NCBI GenBank assembly: GCA_947302715.1
Contig: CAMYVY010000014.1
Coordinates: 1 to 54,200, forward strand
Source: an uncultured Clostridia bacterium
Lineage (GTDB): Bacteria; Bacillota; Clostridia; Peptostreptococcales; Anaerovoracaceae
Direction of reading: 5' to 3'
DNA: 54,200 bases
The position numbers and the translations under genes were made by a program. This document shows, in pieces, positions 53,712 to 54,200 of the stretch. Position 1 is the stretch's first letter; every line of letters begins with the position of its first letter. Below the pieces are notes generated by a model. That model had not been told where the DNA came from and did not search any database. It saw only the letters and a program-made list of their open reading frames with translations.

Positions 53712-54173
53712 TTAGTTCTTCGCCTTGATGCCAAATGTCTCATATAATTTCTCGATTGTTGTTTCGGGCGCAGTCCCCGGCGGGAACACCTCGTTAAAGC
53801 CCATCTCGTGGAAGCGCTTTTCAACTTCCTCGAAGCTCTGTTTTCCGATTACCACATTTCCGCCAACAAAAAGAGGAATATCACCTATACCTGCTTCCTG
53901 ACACTTTTCGCGAAGGCCTCTGCAGTCCAGCTCCCCTTGTCCGTAAAGGGAAGAAACCAGGATTGCATCCGCATTCGTTTCTATGGCAGCAGATATGAAT
54001 TCCTCTTGCGAAACCATAACTCCCAAATTGATTACCTCGAAGCCGGCCTCTTCAAATGCATGGTCCAGAATTGCAATTCCAACAGCATGAACGTCAGCTC
54101 CGATTACTCCTATGACCAGCTTCTTTTTCTGGCCCTCTGCCTCAACTTCCAGAGGCTTATTAAGCTCTTCCAT
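53712..54173 (-). CDS. glmS: Methylaspartate mutase, S (cobalamin-binding) subunit
   Basis: 153 residues, Rossmann-like B12 domain. DxHxxG motif as GADVHAVG (the His replaces the lower axial ligand of cobalamin), then the conserved [11 protein letters not shown] and [10 protein letters not shown]. Pairs with GlmE. GAGG lies about 12 bases before the ATG. First gene of the operon in the window; the order glmS-glmL-glmE-mal equals that described for Clostridium tetanomorphum. Confidence 0.95.
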   Translation of the reverse strand: MEELNKPLEVEAEGQKKKLVIGVIGADVHAVGIAILDHAFEEAGFEVINLGVMVSQEEFISAAIETNADAILVSSLYGQGELDCRGLREKCQEAGIGDIPLFVGGNVVIGKQSFEEVEKRFHEMGFNEVFPPGTAPETTIEKLYETFGIKAKN

Positions 54174-54200
54174 TTGGATAATTACCTCATTATAGGGTTC

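Noticed and set aside
53609..53824. 71-codon frame overlapping glmS and the repeat
   Set aside because: Its first half is glmS in another frame and its second half is the degenerate repeat; not annotated as a gene, though noted for possible coupling to glmL.
54189..54194. TATAAT just upstream of glmS
   Set aside because: It lies only 16 bases before the ATG, overlaps the likely ribosome binding region, and its -35 would be outside the window, so it cannot be judged.

Overview
The window looks like a chromosomal segment of an anaerobic Clostridia-type (Bacillota) bacterium. The evidence is GGAGG-type ribosome binding sites, TTGACA/TATAAT promoters, an MreB/Mbl-type rod-shape protein, a sortase-anchored Cna-B surface protein, and a complete B12-dependent methylaspartate (glutamate-fermenting) operon. 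The genus cannot be fixed from sequence alone; amino-acid-fermenting families such as Anaerovoracaceae are one possibility, but that is a guess.

Layout. 1-9.6 kb (mostly minus strand): an edge-truncated small gene, a PAP2 phosphatase, a small membrane protein, a phosphodiester glycosidase-like protein, a GT2-GtrA glycosyltransferase, two probable rRNA-modifying enzymes (U32/RlhA-like and THUMP/RlmL-like), MreB and a lipoprotein. 9.6-16.3 kb: a six-gene minus-strand operon with two DDAH/arginine-deiminase-fold enzymes, two paralogous PLP aminotransferases, a D-2-hydroxyacid dehydrogenase and a sodium:solute symporter. A strong promoter precedes it and a divergent GntR/FCD regulator faces it; I read this as a catabolic route for arginine-like (perhaps methylated) amino acids. 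17.2-20.2 kb: a two-component system and a BrnT/BrnA toxin-antitoxin pair whose toxin lacks an ordinary start codon. 20.3-32.1 kb: a VTC-domain/DUF4956 pair and a giant (about 3,380 residue) sortase-type surface protein. 32.2-37.7 kb: a DUF3574 protein, a YwaF-type membrane protein, a CASTOR/POLLUX-like channel, a Na/Pi symporter preceded by a riboswitch-like leader, and an HD phosphohydrolase. 37.9-40.9 kb: two tandem M32 carboxypeptidase homologues that have both lost the HEXXH zinc motif. 41.7-49.3 kb: a visibly AT-richer accessory island with a Nudix-membrane fusion protein, a second RCK-type channel, a tiny hydrophobic peptide, a broken M28-like peptidase, a truncated isochorismatase, a lipoprotein and a serine recombinase at its right end. 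49.4-54.2 kb: glmS-glmL-glmE-mal, which turn glutamate into mesaconate and ammonia.

Most notable observations: the paired inactive M32 proteins; the promoter-leader-terminator unit before the Na/Pi gene; degenerate short-period arrays (mostly 8 bp, different unit sequence at each locus) lying directly upstream of several start codons, often where no Shine-Dalgarno is visible; the Nudix/channel island; and the DDAH/aminotransferase operon. I saw no tRNA, rRNA, CRISPR array or insertion sequence. No gene-free stretch exceeds about 300 bases; the larger ones (19390-19604, 36803-37017, 37675-37894, 41542-41760, 44092-44372) are covered below, and in 44092-44372 I see nothing convincing.
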